DNA of 64,000 nucleotides from Sinonovacula constricta (GCA_007844125.1 CM017558.1:57293147-57357146); one strand, 5' to 3'. Shown: positions 10,236 through 24,431, numbered from the stretch's first letter. Numbers and translations: made by a program. The notes: a model not told the origin generated them from the letters alone.

Positions 10236-13200
10236 ATGTTGCTGTCTGCTACAGTGTTGGGAATTACTTTTCTCTTCAATGCCTTCTGCGTGTACCAAAG
10301 TCTGATATTGGTGCCATCTACAAATAATGCCCTGCCACTCGTGCTTACCACGTGGCCATACCAAGATGCAGTGAGAGCAGGTAAGTGTTTCAAGGCTTAC
10401 AGAGACGATTGTAATCTCTCGATTGTATCCGGAGAAATCAGAAGTGCCGGGAATAAAATGACAAAGGTGATCCGATTGGTTAAGAGACTATCGCCTAGTC
10501 GAAAATTTACGACTGATATGGCACAACCACGTTATCTCAAAAGCGTACATATTCAAATTTCATAGTTTGCAAACGGTTTGCATTAGTATGCCATTTACGT
10601 ATATTATTTTATGCAATCCATGATCTAGGTGAAAACGTGTTAACGTATGCACACTTCTTTGGAGGCGTAATTATGATTTAATATTTCATATAACGTAAAC
10701 AACACATTCACAACCAACCAGTCGCTCAAGTCATTAAGTTCCAATCTGACAGGACACATGTCAGGTCTTACACTAACGGCGGTGCTTAGGTGTTTCTGTC
10801 CACAGGGTTGTTAGCGTCAGTTTGAGAACTATTCATTATCGTTTACCAAAGATCTGCCTCTGTTTGTCAGTCTTAGTCCTTCATTTGCATCTGTTGTACT
10901 TTTTATTTTCATATTTTATATTTCTTGATATGTAGTTTGGACCTATCGACAACATACTTTCACCCAACAATTAAGTCGATTGTAAACTAGGTCACCTCAA
11001 GATAAAAATGATCTACGGTTTTACCAGGCTATAAAATATTGACCACTGGCCAGGGGCAGGGCCACAACAGGGTGGTGCATGTAGACGCCGTGGAGGCGAC
11101 CGGTCATTCGTGTGAAATGTCTCAGTGTCGACACACAGTCGGCTTCGGCGGCAGTCCCGACGAGAACGGGGAGACAACTCTCGATGCAATGATCATGGAC
11201 GGGTGCGTAACAAATGGAGTGCAGTTTTTCCTGTCAATTACAAACACATCGATTGACTTAGCAGCAATCATGCCACAATTAATTATCAAGAGATCATGTT
11301 TAACATTCACTGTCGGCTTTTATATTCTCGTGGTCGCAATTAAACCCATTAAAGGACACTTTATTTATCAATTATGCAAATAAATACATATTTATAATGT
11401 TGACTAAAAGACAATTGCATTTCTCTTTTATCGCGAATTATTAACTACCTGTATATGATATAAAAAGAAACATTATTAGTAAGATAGGGCTGCTCTTGCT
11501 GCAGCTATCGCCATAAAAAGGTGAATGCCATATTGGACGTTGCTTGCCTATACCCTAATCAAGGAGGTCTCTGATGCTTACTTCCACACGTGCCCTCTCT
11601 TGCGCCAAACCCACGAAAACAGCTTCAAATTTATGCTCTTTTAAGCAATAACCACATTTTACCGCTCATTCCAATGGTGCTAAAAGCCCGACAAAGTGAC
11701 TAAGCCGGCTTACTTCTGAAGCCTACTTCTATCGGAAACGACCATGAATTCAAACCCCTTTGGCAATTGTCAACGAGAGCTTCATATTTACGAAGTTTGC
11801 TTTTTAGACTCTTAACAGTTACAACGTTGTCACTGTGTCAAAAGTCGTGACTTATAACCACTACTGGGCCAACTTTCCGTTTCCTGCTATCGATAACTTG
11901 TACCTTCTTGTCCAACTGTCTCGGAGCATGACCACATGTCTTTTCTTGGTGACATTGAACTCTTCAATGAGCGACGTTAATGGCATTTGAAGTTTTCTTG
12001 TCGTGGTCTTAGGACAAAGAAGGGTGAAAGTACAATTCTTTTCATTTGCTTTGCTGTTGATGAGTTTTCAAGTAAATCACATAATACGAGATAATATACT
12101 TCGCTGGTGGAAACAGGTCTAAACTTTTCCTGGTAGTTCGCTTTTGTCCATTCGTTTAAACTATCCTTTCACCTGTGTCACAGCACTTTAAATTGTGTCA
12201 CAGCCCTTTCAATTATCTCACAGCCCTTTCAGCTGTGTCACATCCCTTCCAGCTGTGTCACATGCCTTCCAGCTGTGTCACATCCCTTTCAACTTTGTCA
12301 CATCCCTTTCAACTGTGTCACATCCATTTTAACTGTGTCACATCCCTTTCAATTGTGTCACATCCCTTTAAACTGTGTCACAGACCTTTCGACAGTATCA
12401 CTGCCCTTTAAAATATGTCACGGACCTTTCAGCTGTGCTAGAGTTCTTTCAACTGTGACACATCCCTTTCTGCTGTGCCACATTGAGTAAAAAAAGTTTC
12501 AACTGTGTCACAGACCTTTCATTTGTGTCACAGACCTTTTAACTGTGTCAAGACCTTTTAACTGTGTCACAGACCTTTCAGTTCTGTCACAGACTTTTAA
12601 ACTGTGTCACAAACCTTTCAACTGTGTCACAGACCTTTCAGCTGTGTCACTGACCTTTTAATTGTGTCACATCCCTTTAAACTGTGTCACAGACCTTTCG
12701 ACTATCACTGCCCTTTCAACTGTGTCACGGACCTTTCAGCTGTGTCACTGCCCTTTCAACTGTGTCACGGACCTTTCAGCTGTGTCACAGTCCTTTCAAC
12801 TAAGTAACATCTATTTTTACCGTGTCGCATCCCTTTCAATTGTGTCACAAAACTTTCAATTGTGTCAGGACCTTTCATCTGTGTCACAGACCCTTCAACT
12901 GTGTCAGACCCCCTTTCAACCGTATCACAGTCTTTTTACCTGTGTCACAGACCTTTCAAGTGTGCCACAGACCTTTCACCCGTGTCACAGACCTTTTAAC
13001 TTTCTCACACCCCTTTCTGCTGTGCCACAGACCTTTCATTTGTACTCTTGGGTATTACATGGACTTCCATGCCTCGTTCCAAGATATGTTTGAGTGAGTA
13101 TATGTGGGTGTCTTACTCTGAATTGGGCGCGTTCTTGAATGATTATTTTCCTAAGCACCATACTTCTAGGTCTTGATGATTTGATAAAATGATAAAACCC

Positions 13201-16200
13201 AACTAGGTAGTGCCCAGCTGTCTGAAGATCAGTCCTAAAGTACCATATTTTGGCCTGTTTACATTACCTAAACTGTATAAAATCTTCAATAACTTTTGTG
13301 TTATAAAAACCGCGTTCCTAAAACAACGTGTCGAGGGTACCTGAATCTAGTATGTTTGTTTCCGTTTGGCTTGATGGTCGATCATCCTCAACGGGACATG
13401 GTGTATCTTTCAATGAAAATATATATTTCATCAAAAGGAACGAATACAATAGACTGTCTCAAGGTCTACGTTTCCGGGTACGCATGGGCCGCTCGTAGAT
13501 CTGCACTATTCGTTACTTCTTGACAGCTCCCAGAATCTCCGTTAATCTATTTCGCAGCAATGGACTAGTTATTCGGAAAGGTTAGAAACGCCAATAAATT
13601 AAAGAGAGATCAATGCGTAGCATATTTGGTAAAGTGATGTGGCCGAGTAAGCTCCCTTTCTAAAAAAAAGAAAAAGAAAAAAGTTCAATTGAACTTGATC
13701 GAATATTTTTTGAATATTGTTATCTAATCAATAATTAAATACCCTTTTATCTAAAAAAAACTTAAAACGTCACATAATAAGACAATAGCATATATGCAGA
13801 TATTAAAAGTTTCATTTTATAAAAAAGAACAAAGCATTTTGCCCTCATTGTTCTTTTCGAAAATTTGGACGCAGTTTCGAACGTTATGAACTATGTGTAA
13901 AGCAATTTGAAAAATATATCAATACTACATATAACATAAACGAAAAACGTGTTGTTTGTGTGTTTTATACGTCTTTAAAATCCTAAATAAGTTGAAATGA
14001 TTTATATATTGTTTCTCTGTGTGCAGAGTGACCCATAACGTAGGGGCCGTGGGCGGTCTCCGGCGGATCAAGCAAGCCATCTCCGTGGCCAGAAAGGTGC
14101 TCGACAATACCGATCATACCCTGCTTGTCGGGGATCAAGGTAGGCCAGTATCAAAACCATAATATGATGATATCACTTAAATTGAACAGTAATGGCCGGG
14201 TTGTAGCCGAGGATGGCAGTATAGGCCTGGGCCAGAAGGTCGACAGTAAACACGACTGTCCAACTGATAGGGTCAATATTCATTCACTTCATTAAAATGC
14301 ATTTAATATACAGTAAAACTAGTATCGCTGTATCTATTTAGCCAATGTCAACATGTCTTTAACGTTAGATATTACGTAACTTACTCAAGACCCTGACTTT
14401 TTCTACTTATTTTTTTCTTATTTGCCCAGATGTTCATGTATTTGTGCTGTTTTGTTTTAAATATTGCCTAAACCAGTCAATATTTAACACATACATGTGA
14501 ATAATTGATAAACCAAGTACAGTATAGAGAAGATAACTTCGCAAAAATACCGACCATACCATATTCGTAAAGGACCATGGTAAACGGATAGCGTATTTAG
14601 AATATAAATTCATACTATGGACTATATTACATTGAAAATAATTTCATTTCAAGGAGATACATGGCTACATAATGGTAACAAGACAAATATGTAGTATAAG
14701 ATACAGATTTTAGTCCATATTTGTCAGATATACCTTTCCTTGCTTGACAAGTAGTTTTCCCATAAATGATCTTACCATGCAACACTAGATATAACAGTAT
14801 AACACTAGAAAATATGTGCGATGTTTCTATAACAGCCGTCCAGTTTGCAGTACAGATGGGCTTCAAAGAAGAAAGTCTGACCACAAACTACTCCACAAAC
14901 CTATGGAATAACTGGAAACAGAACAATTGTCAGCCAAACTTTAGAGAGGTACAAGCATGTTTGTTGCTACGTATGACTGGTCTAATTTGAAGAGAAATTA
15001 TTACATATGATAACTTTGCCTTTTTGTAACTAGGGTTACCCTCCTATAACTACTCCGTTCGCAGAAATGACTAGAAATATAACAAAAGGTCAACCTAACT
15101 TTAGAGTTATGAGTATGTGTGTTGCTGGTATCCGTATTAACTTGATAATAATGAATAATAGTGAATCTCTTGAAAACGTATTGGCTTTGTTTAAACATGT
15201 AGATGGTGTGTTGTTTTCTGTACTTGTGTTACTATTCCACAAACTTAATGACCTGGAATAAGCATAAACATATAATTCCAGAAACTTCGTTTGCATGCTT
15301 GTTTGGTGAGGCTGTTGAGTTTGATGTTTTACAATCAATATCTACATTCGGTAAATGTTTATTTGTCTGTCTAAGTGTTACAGATCCACAAATTACTGAG
15401 GAAATGAAAGCAACACAACTTTCTAAACGATCAGAAAGCTTTCATGAGTGGTGTTTGTCGGTTGAGTACAAAATCTGAATCGTAACAGAAATGAAAACAG
15501 CTAAGTGAACCAATACAATATAGACACAACATGTAATCAAGTCGTTTTATCGATGCTTTAACCATGACCTTTCATATTGTGTCTTACGACAATCGTTAGT
15601 TGGTGAACAAACGTGCTACCTAAATTACTCAAATAATGTTTATTTGAAAGGCTGTACGTTTAAATAAAGTGTATATAAATGTCAATGGACATTCTATTTC
15701 AAATAGCCTGCATAAATACAGTTATTATACTCTCAGGATGACCGTGGCTAAGCGGTAAGAACCCCCACGCCAAGGCCCCTTCAGTAACTGATTTTCGGTG
15801 CGTATGTATTTCTGCCATCCATACAGTCCTTGTCTGTGGTCTTCCAGCGACACTAGCAAGAAATCGGAAAATGCCAATACTTCTTGCCATGTCTTATAAA
15901 CATCGAACTGTCGATGTCATTCATTTTTGGAAGATATAACTTATAAAACTTTAAACAGAGGTAAATTCTCATAGGACATGGTGCCTGACCCTAAGACGTC
16001 CTGTGGCCCCTACCATCCCGCTTCTGCCACCACTCCGAACTCAGGCTCCCGATCTGGCCGGGGCTTATCGATAGGTGAGGACAACCATGATACTATCGGC
16101 ATCGTCGCCATCGATGGTCAAGGAAATATAGCCTCTGGGACGTCAACTAACGGCCTCAAATTTAAAGTTCCCGGGTACGACGGCAATTGTTATTTGTTTA

Positions 16201-19114
16201 AAAGAAATTTGAGTGTTTTGTCAAACGACATCATTTTCATCTGGGATATACATGGTATTGTCATGCAGCATTATCCACATCTACAGTCGTGGAAATATTC
16301 ATACGTCATTATCACGTCTTAAGGAATATATAACTTAATATCATTTTTGTCGATTGTTACAAATGACGGACTATGAAACTCATAATCTCAGGGATGCCAA
16401 CTGTCGAGCTCAAGTTTAAAGTTCGCGGATAAAACGTTTCTAAACGTATGAATTATTATTGTATATGTCTTACGATATGGGGTCGCAGTCGCTTTCATGG
16501 ATGTAGTTAAAAGCTAAAAGATATTTGGTCTAAGGTTGTAGTCTTAATAACAATGTAGATGATATAATCAATATCATATTATGACAAAGATCCAAATGTT
16601 GTCAAATGAATTTATTAAATGACGTTTTTTTCATGTATGCCTTGGTTCTTCAATAATCAAATGACGAATTTGAGGCAACTGCCTTGGAAATTAAACAAAA
16701 AAGGAAGATTGTTGTGTAATCTGTATGGTACATATATTTTTATAAACTAGTGCTAAACAATTTAGAGTAACAAACGAGTAGCTAAAGTTCCAAAAACAAT
16801 TATCTCTCCTTTGTCAGAAAGCATCAAGTAAATTAAATGCTTTGAAACAAATTAGTACATGTCTTTGTTGAACAGACATACTTACAATTAATCATTACTT
16901 CATCATGTCAAACTTATATTTTTGAAAGTTATCATGACATTTTGTTAAATTATAAAGGAAAAAAGCTCACACTTACAAGTGAAATAGACAAAATACAGGA
17001 ATGATCCCTAAGGTTTATATACGGTGATTATGCTTCAGGTTATGTTATTCTTGTATTATGGCTAGCAAGTACACGCCGTAGAACTATAACATTAGAACCG
17101 GTTGAAATAATAAATGTTGCCTTTCAAATGATGGTGTTTCCCCCGGTATCTCGAAGACAAAATGCGTGATACATTTCGGTGTTTCGGTAGAACTAGAAAT
17201 GCATATTGTTGCAAAGCACTCGTTGCATCGAAGCAAATTTGTCACCGATGGCATTTGAACAGTCCCAACTAATGTTGCAAATATATTGGTAGTATCATTT
17301 CATAAAAATACATTTAAATGATTTTTTGCCGATGTGTAAAGACCACTAATATTGTGTGGAGAGTAACAGAATGTATCTGTTTCATTTCAAAGTGACATGA
17401 AACTTTCTAAGGTGCAGGACAGGGGCGGGTCCAGTTTTTCGGCGGGGTGGGGGTTGGGGTATGAATCAAGATCAAGATTTATTCAACTTTATCGAAGTAA
17501 ATACTGGATATACAGGATATACATGCACACGAAGGGAACCTAACTGCGACCTAAGCAGTCAACAGACAAAATTTGCTTTAAAAGCTTAGTGGTTTAACAT
17601 ACATTTTGTGTTTTCCCAACTCCCTGTTACCTGGTTGGCGTGGGGTGGGGGTGCAATCCCATACCCCCATCCTGGATCCATCCCTGGTGCAGAATACTTC
17701 GGTCGATAAAAGGGATAAGTGTGGTGTGAACGTCCATGGATATATCCTTCTATTAGGCTCGACATCTTTAAGAACAATTGAAACATGCTTTAGGTTTGAA
17801 CGAGCTTTTGCCAAGTCACTGATTACCTTTGTGTCAACGATACGTGTATGATGACATTGCTACTTATGTGGTTTTAATTAAAGTGTGCAACTTCAACAGA
17901 AACCCTCCTATATTTCAGGCGGGTTGGTGACTCCCCTGTTCCCGGGGCTGGGTCCTACGCTGACAGTGACATAGGGGCGGCTGCGTGTACTGGAAATGGA
18001 GACATTATGATGCGATTTCTGCCTAGGTGAATGTTAGATGAGTCTTGTTTAGTTTGTTTAGACTACAACTAAAAGCACAAACGGGAAAGCCGATTTCCTT
18101 GAAGACTATACTCTGTTTAGTAATTATTTTCACATTCTAGGATAACGAAGCTGGTAACAATAAGAATATACAAGTACGACATTTGTATTGTAATGTTTTT
18201 GATAGTTAAAGTACTTAATAATGCATAGGTAAAAGATCAGTTTACTTAAATAATTGGTTAACTTTATTGCTGTTTATGCAATTAGAACAGATTTATACAA
18301 TAATCAATTAGAGTGTAAGTGTGAACACATTCAATCTTCTCTCCACTTATTACCAGCTACCAGACTGTGATGCTGATGGGCTCGGGTATGGCACCTGATA
18401 TGGCGGCGGCCCAGGCCATCGCAAGCATCGCCAGGAAGTACCCCACCTTTAGCGGAGCTGTTGTGGCTGCCAACAAACAGGGGCAATACGGTCAGTGATC
18501 ACGTGGTTCATACGGTTACGTTGTTCATATTTTCAAAAGAAATTCAAAAATTTATGCTTTCTTTAACATAAAATCAGAACAAATTAATCTAATTATGAAA
18601 AAAATCATAACGTCTCGGTGTATGTTCACATTTATTAGTTTTGACCTTTTATTTTTATGCCTTAATTTGTCATATTGATTTGTTTATTTCTAGATTTGTT
18701 TTGATTCTTTTACATAAGTTAATATTAATTGTCAATATACTTTATTACGTTGAATGCATCGAACTTATCTAGTGTAGATTTTGCAATATAGTTTATTGAA
18801 ATTTGCTATTTTTGTCGAGGATTTGCTAAATTTTTATATGATATGCATTTTTATATGTTCAGCAGTATTTTTATATGAATCCTTTAGTGTTTGGGTTATG
18901 TTAAGTCTATTTGCTGTAATTCCCTTTTTGAGCTATATTTTTCTATATCACTTTTTAGGTCTTCATTTTTGTAATTCTTTTGTACAATAATCTGTTATTT
19001 TATGTCTTATCTACAGGAGCAGCGTGCCGTAACTGGGATAACTTCGCCATAACAGTCCGTAACCCTACCGTCTCTGACGCAACTGTTTATAACATCACCT
19101 GCGTCACATCTTAA
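10236..19114 (+). CDS. AGA: Aspartylglucosaminidase, copy 2 (complete, 8 exons)
   Basis: Same lysosomal enzyme family as copy 1. Exons: 10236-10380, 11028-11202, 14027-14139, 14836-14948, 15975-16174, 17919-18026, 18357-18490 and 19017-19114. They join in frame to about 361 residues (human AGA is 346). Order of motifs: N-terminal hydrophobic signal, [68 protein letters not shown], then DNHDTIG with the catalytic Thr and self-cleavage site. [19 protein letters not shown] and [12 protein letters not shown] follow, ending AACRN...TCVTS. Exon 5 fuses what are two exons in copy 1. Compared with human AGA there is an insertion of about 7 residues (around GQGQGHNR) before DAVE. The start is chosen because it opens a signal peptide and the phase-1 donor GCAG|GTAAGT matches exon 2. 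Confidence 0.92.
12161..13040 (+). repeat. 20-bp minisatellite, about 44 units, in AGA copy 2 intron
   Basis: Units resemble CTTTCAACTGTGTCACAGAC, with interchanges between CAGAC, CATCC and CTGCC and a period of about 20 bp. The array lies in the intron between exons 2 and 3 of AGA copy 2. Because 20 is not a multiple of 3, the apparent open frames with repeating QLCH or FSCV motifs are artefacts of periodicity. Confidence 0.9.
15735..15870 (+). repeat. tRNA-derived SINE-like fragment
   Basis: GACCGTGGCTAAGCGGTAAG resembles a tRNA A-box region. It is followed about 110 bp later by TCTGTGGTCTTCCAGCGACA, which resembles the body of other SINE-like copies in this window (29.6-31.5 kb). It lies just upstream of exon 5 of AGA copy 2. 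Confidence 0.35.
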
Positions 19115-19176
19115 ACTCTGACACATATAGCGTATTTATCACGGATAAATAACAGATTTGCTGTGATAGAATATTT

Positions 19177-19182
19177 AATAAA
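19177..19182 (+). terminator. Poly(A) signal of AGA copy 2
   Basis: AATAAA lies 63 bp after the stop codon of AGA copy 2 and is the first canonical signal downstream. Confidence 0.5.
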
Positions 19183-19573
19183 CATTATATGTTATTTAAC
19201 CTGTTTTGTGGATATTTATTTTCCAACAGTGCAGTGGATTGGAAATTCGCCAATAGTTAGGAAAGCAAGGGAGATTACGCCGAGAACAATTTATTTATTT
19301 ATACTATTGACATATATGACAAAGAACGGTAACCCATATCTGCACTGTACACATATCTCCCGACCTAGGTCCCACTCGTTCTTTGACGATTGGGACACTA
19401 AAGATTAATATTGTGTTTTAATAGATATTTTGCAAATATATTGTTAAGATAAACATTGTATTGTTGTAGTTGTTTTTAAACAATTACAATTTTAGTCAAA
19501 ATGCAAAAAGCACATTATGCAGTAGGAAGACAATTTATTTTTAAATATTGGCTTCCCTGCCAAAAACAGTTTA

Positions 19574-19594
19574 ACACACACACACGCACGCACG

Positions 19595-19642
<48 letters not shown>

Positions 19643-19650
19643 CACACACA
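19574..19650. repeat. (CA)n microsatellite
   Basis: About 70 bp of CA dinucleotides with interspersed CGCA units. Confidence 0.95.
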
Positions 19651-21344
19651 AACGTGTGTAAGATTGAGTTGTGACGTAAGTTTAACTTACACATAATGAC
19701 GATTTTTTTTACTCTTAATACATCTTTACACATTAAGTGATTTCATACGGTGATTATTGAAAATTAACATGACACACGAACTTTCGTTTAAGTAACTGTA
19801 ATTTATGTCCGTTTAATGTTTTATATATTTATCATAAATAAATAACAAACATGACTATACTTTATAGTTATTCTATGGGTTTATTGAGTAGTCTAAAGGT
19901 AATATATTAATTTTAAATCATAAATTTATGTTTGAGGAGAATAAACAAAATCGTATTTTAACACTTTTTGCAAGTTAAAATGAAAAAGTATCTGAAATTG
20001 AGTCTACATAGTGCACTATATGTATACAGGTACGTTAAAATCTCATTTAAATTCGTTCGTTTCTTGCACAACTTAACTATGTTCGGAAGGTAGTTTAGCA
20101 AGGGTAGTTAAGCAATGAATTTAATCTCTGGCTTTACAAAGTTCCCACAGACGGTTTAACTGAAGCCTTTCTATGTTAAAGGCCAATCACCTGCATTTGT
20201 TTAAAAGTTTCAAACACTATTTTGTGTGTTGTGTGGTCAATATTCTTTAATTTGGACAAGGAAATTTCAAACAAACGCCTCATTTCTATCAGAAACTATA
20301 ATAAAACCCATGTCAGGAGATATACCTATTTTTTTTTTAAGTTTTACTATGAATTCGGTTGACGTACATATCGTGGTTGAGAACGTAGTTATGAAAAAAG
20401 ACAACAATTTTTAATGAATTCCTTTCTTACACATTTTAAAATAACCTGACTACAAGTTTTATGGCCTTAGGTTGCCTTAGAAGTTGCTAGGTCCGAAGTA
20501 TTTCAATGCATGTTTGCATGTTTTCTATTTAAATCAAGAAAGATAAACTACAGCGTAAATAAATCAAATCTGTGACGTTTTGGCCAACAAGAAACACTGA
20601 TAACGTCTGATATGTAAACTGTGCTGAATAACAAGACAACAGAGAGTAGAGGGTGCACACCTTGCATGGTTCAGAATGAGGCTTCTGCTATATTTCTGTG
20701 TCAGTGAAGTGAAACAATGCCTACACAAGGCAAACATTTGTAACCCTGTTTGCCCTGAAGAATCCTCACTTTCAGTCGTTGTCAGTTGGCCGATCCAAGG
20801 CGGCTTTCTTGTGTTGTAACTGGTCTCGGTTTGTTGGAAAGTTTTATAGTAAACTTGCGTGTTTATTTCTCTGTCATTTTCTCTTTTACAAATGTTATTA
20901 CTAATAATTCATACAACACCTGGTCTTGATACGTATGCTTAAAATTTCGGGATTTAATAAACTGTGTATTTAGTGAGTAAATACTAAGGACACTTAATTT
21001 AATTTGAATGTAACAGTAAATGATCATATTTTCTGTGCTATTTTCGAAAGCCTGAAAACAGGACAGAAATGTTATGAAAGTAATCCCTTTGTACACAAAT
21101 TAGTTTTAATTGATTAAATTTCATCATTTTATTTGAATTAGTGTAGTGCATGAGATCATTGTGTTAAAAACGTACTAGTAATCGCGCTATATTAGCAATA
21201 CTTTTCTGTGCTATCCTTTACTTTTATTGTTTGAGCCACATCTAGTCCATCTAGTCCATCTAGACTAACACCTGCAGATTTATTATTTTCCTTCTCAATA
21301 ACAGTTTAAATGGTCCGTGGTGTAAAAATAATACTATAAATCGT

Positions 21345-21420
21345 GTTTTGTACGACTCGAACCCGAGACATCATGTTTAGCAGTCCAGTGATCTACCACG
21401 CGACAGCAATTCTTGACCCT
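21345..21420 (-). repeat. tRNA-like (SINE head) fragment
   Basis: GTACGACTCGAACCCGAGAC is the complement of a B-box (GGTTCGAGTC), followed on the + strand by GATCTACCACGCGACAGC, the complement of an A-box-like segment. The arrangement resembles a tRNA, but the anticodon arm does not look intact, so it is more probably a SINE head than a functional tRNA gene. Confidence 0.35.
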
Positions 21421-22559
21421 TGTATGTCTTATTTACTAGCATAATGTTTACAGACATCTTTCAAAATAGCTTATACTATGATTTTGACAAGTTTTAATTG
21501 CCGCTTATCCGTTTATTTCGATTGAAAAGAAAGATCAGTCGCTAGTTTGGCCAGTTTTCATATACGTCTTGTTTTGACAGATTTTGTACCGTTTACAGGT
21601 GTATTGTTTTGAAAAGGTAATATACATATACAAAAAGTTAGAATATTATGAAGTGTTATTTTTGTTATTATAAAGAAATTAAAACATAATCCTTAAAAAT
21701 GTGAAAATTTGAACAGAAAGTTGAAATGATCCAGAAGTATCACATATTCCATAAACCGTTGATTGATTATATGAAAACTATAAAAATTATCAGTGTACAG
21801 GTAACTATATAAGCCATAATATATCTATATAAGGGCAGCATAGGAAGTCGTTTCATAAAATACCCAGTACAATACACTCGTAGCGAATCAATATGTATTG
21901 AAACTGAGACCATTTATCGCTGAAGCAAAGTACTTCTGGTCTCCTTAATACTCACCCATCTAGGTCTACATTTGCAAAGTAAAACTGTATTAAGTACATG
22001 TATTGCATTTTACATAATGGTTCAAGATTGTTAGACCTGTAATATGTGTTTGCATTTAAATTACTTGTGCATTGTATTTATCACAGTTTGTAGCGGATAA
22101 AGGCCCGGAAAATTAAATTTAATTAAATAACAGTGTTTCCATTAAATCAATTACAAAGTTAACCCACGGAATAAATGCCTTTCACAGCATGTAAGACATA
22201 ATACTATAATGAGAAATGTAAATATATGTATTACAACTATGAGTCATTTTAGAAAAGACATCAATTTCATACAAATTTGACGTAAAACGTCTAGATGGGG
22301 GTCTTTTATACTGCAAAGTGAAAGTTTATATCTGTTGAAGTTTAAATTAAATCACTTAAAATGTTGTTGAAATACAATACCTAATTAGATTTCTTTCAAA
22401 AGTTGCGCATCTTTTGCAGGAGAAACCCATTATTAGTCTCATTACCATTAAAGGCGGTGTTAGTTTGTTTTACAGTCAAATGTTGGGATACAGAGAGTAA
22501 GTTTCATCTTAAAATCCTATTTGGCTAGTTTGTCTCGCTTAAAAATGTTTTATCCTGGA

Positions 22560-22640
22560 ACAAAGTCCGTGGTTCAGACGTTGGACTCCGGATCGGAGAT
22601 TCGAACCCCAAAACTGACCACGTGTGTTGGTCTTTGAGCA
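22560..22640 (+). repeat. tRNA-like (SINE head) fragment
   Basis: GTCCGTGGTTCAGACGTTGG resembles an A-box region and GGAGATTCGAACCCC a B-box about 25 bp later. The sequence then runs into unrelated DNA with no clear acceptor stem, so this is a SINE head or tRNA pseudogene. Confidence 0.35.
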
Positions 22641-24283
22641 AAGCTATTTATTGCACAATGCTCTAGGTACTCGGTACCTGAGTACTGGCTCTACTTAGGA
22701 AGTAGGCAATCGAGAGGCATTTATATAATTTAAAAGAACTTATTTCCCAAACGGCTTTAAATAAATATGCTTAAACTAAACAAAAGAAATATTAATTAAA
22801 AGAATCAACTGCTAATTAAGCGTTTCAAGCTTATATTAACTTCTATAAGTGCCCTAAATCAAGATATTCGTGCATGCGTTAATTTTTGCTGGAATGTTGG
22901 AATTGAAGCACTTTAAACAAACTTGACTTTGCATAAACTTCAAACAAACCTGCACGCATTATATAACTGTGCAGGCACCACTTTAGTCACGCAACAAAAA
23001 TAACAATTCAACCAACCAAACCAAACATCATATTAACAAACAAATCCATTTCAGTACCACAGTAAAGCGGCATTCCTAGAAAACCATGCAAATTGTTTGC
23101 TTAACTTAAACAAATCAAATTGCAGGTATTTATGCGTAATGCGAATAACCAAGCAATAATTTTCTAACAACCTCTAAACACATCTACTAAAGTCTGCCAG
23201 AGTATATTATGTCATGACCACGCTAGCATCCATCAACTAACCATACGAACCACAACAAAGCTCCATCAACATGTACTCCCTACAAGGTCATTAGGGTAGA
23301 TGATATCCCTTTAAAGCAACACCCCATGGCTGTCTGCCTCTAAGATTGGATTTCCCGGCACCGGCTGTCTGTACCTTGCACGACTTCGCGTTCAGCTCTC
23401 GACACGACTGCTTGTCATTACAACCGGATAATTACCTGTGCACATGTGCATTCTGTGTAAATAGGCACTGGGATTTGTCATTCGGAATATTTCTGATTCT
23501 TTCGTCATTATACATCAACATCAGTAGCAGCAGCCACAGCAGCAGCAACAACAATAGCAGCAGCGGTCACACAGTCACCATCGACGAGACTAAAGAAAAT
23601 TATCTATTATAATAGAGTTTTTGAAGAAACCCCGTTAATTATTTTATTATAAAAATATAACATTACTTTTCAGTTTAATAAAAGTAAACAATTAAAAGGA
23701 CATTGGACAACGACTACGATCGTGCCTTGGAAAAGCAACAAGATTAAATTTTACGAATAAATAAAGAAACATGTACGCATTTTTCGTTAATCTCGTGCAC
23801 ATAAACGATTAAGGTTAACATAACTGATAGTAAGTACAATTTTCAGTTGGGGTGTGTTTTTTGTGCAAGCATGTACCATGGTTCTGTTATAAGAATCAGT
23901 TTGTACTCAGAAGACATTGAATATAATTGTATCAAAACAAACAAAAAGATCCCTCTGTCTGAGGTTATCAGTTGTGTTCGACGTTGTAAATTAAGCGTAA
24001 ACTTCTCACTGTTCATTTTCAATTATCTTACATGTACTTGAAAAAGATAAGACAAAATCAAGCCGATCTTCACCGAAGTTGGGCGATTTTTTCCGTGCCG
24101 ATCGTAAATTTCCGTAAGTTTGCTATTGACAAAACGATCGCTACCGAAGACAAGTTGAATTAGTTCGTACCAGGCGGTAAACTCGCTGTCCGCCAGGCCG
24201 TATCGTCTTTATATTTGCCTTCAAAAGATAGTCGATTTCATTTGATCATGTGATGTGTAGGACAGTCGTTCAGTGTGAACAAA

Positions 24284-24431
24284 ATGGCGAACCCTCTCAA
24301 ATTTACTGTATCAGTATTGTTAATTTGTTTCTTTATGCTTACAATAAATGCATTGGATCCCTTTGACGACCCAACGTTGCAAATAATTCGTGAGCAAGAT
24401 AAAGAGGAAGGATTTGACACAAGACACAATG
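24284..24431 (+). CDS. Exon 1: signal peptide of sushi/Kunitz protein
   Basis: The ATG at 24284 is in a good context (AACAAAATGG). It starts a hydrophobic leader followed by an acidic stretch (LDPFDDP and EQDKEEGFD). The donor AATG|GTAAGT is strong and phase 1. A second ATG codon nine bases upstream is in frame but in a weaker context and would add only three residues. Confidence 0.8.

Larger units (their letters stand above)
19183..24283. other. Intergenic region, AGA copy 2 to sushi/Kunitz gene
   Basis: No coding exon was recognised in about 5.1 kb of AT-rich DNA on either strand. It holds the CA microsatellite near 19.6 kb, two tRNA-like B-box fragments (GACTCGAACCCGAGAC near 21355 on the - strand and GAGATTCGAACCCC near 22596 on the + strand), and a CAG/CAA-rich stretch at 23521-23570. 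The open frames are short and have no recognisable family. Confidence 0.5.

Noticed and set aside
12175..13097. Open frames with repeating QLCH/FSCV motifs
   Set aside because: They are translations of the 20-bp minisatellite. All three frames are open because the unit lacks stop codons, and no splice or start context supports them.
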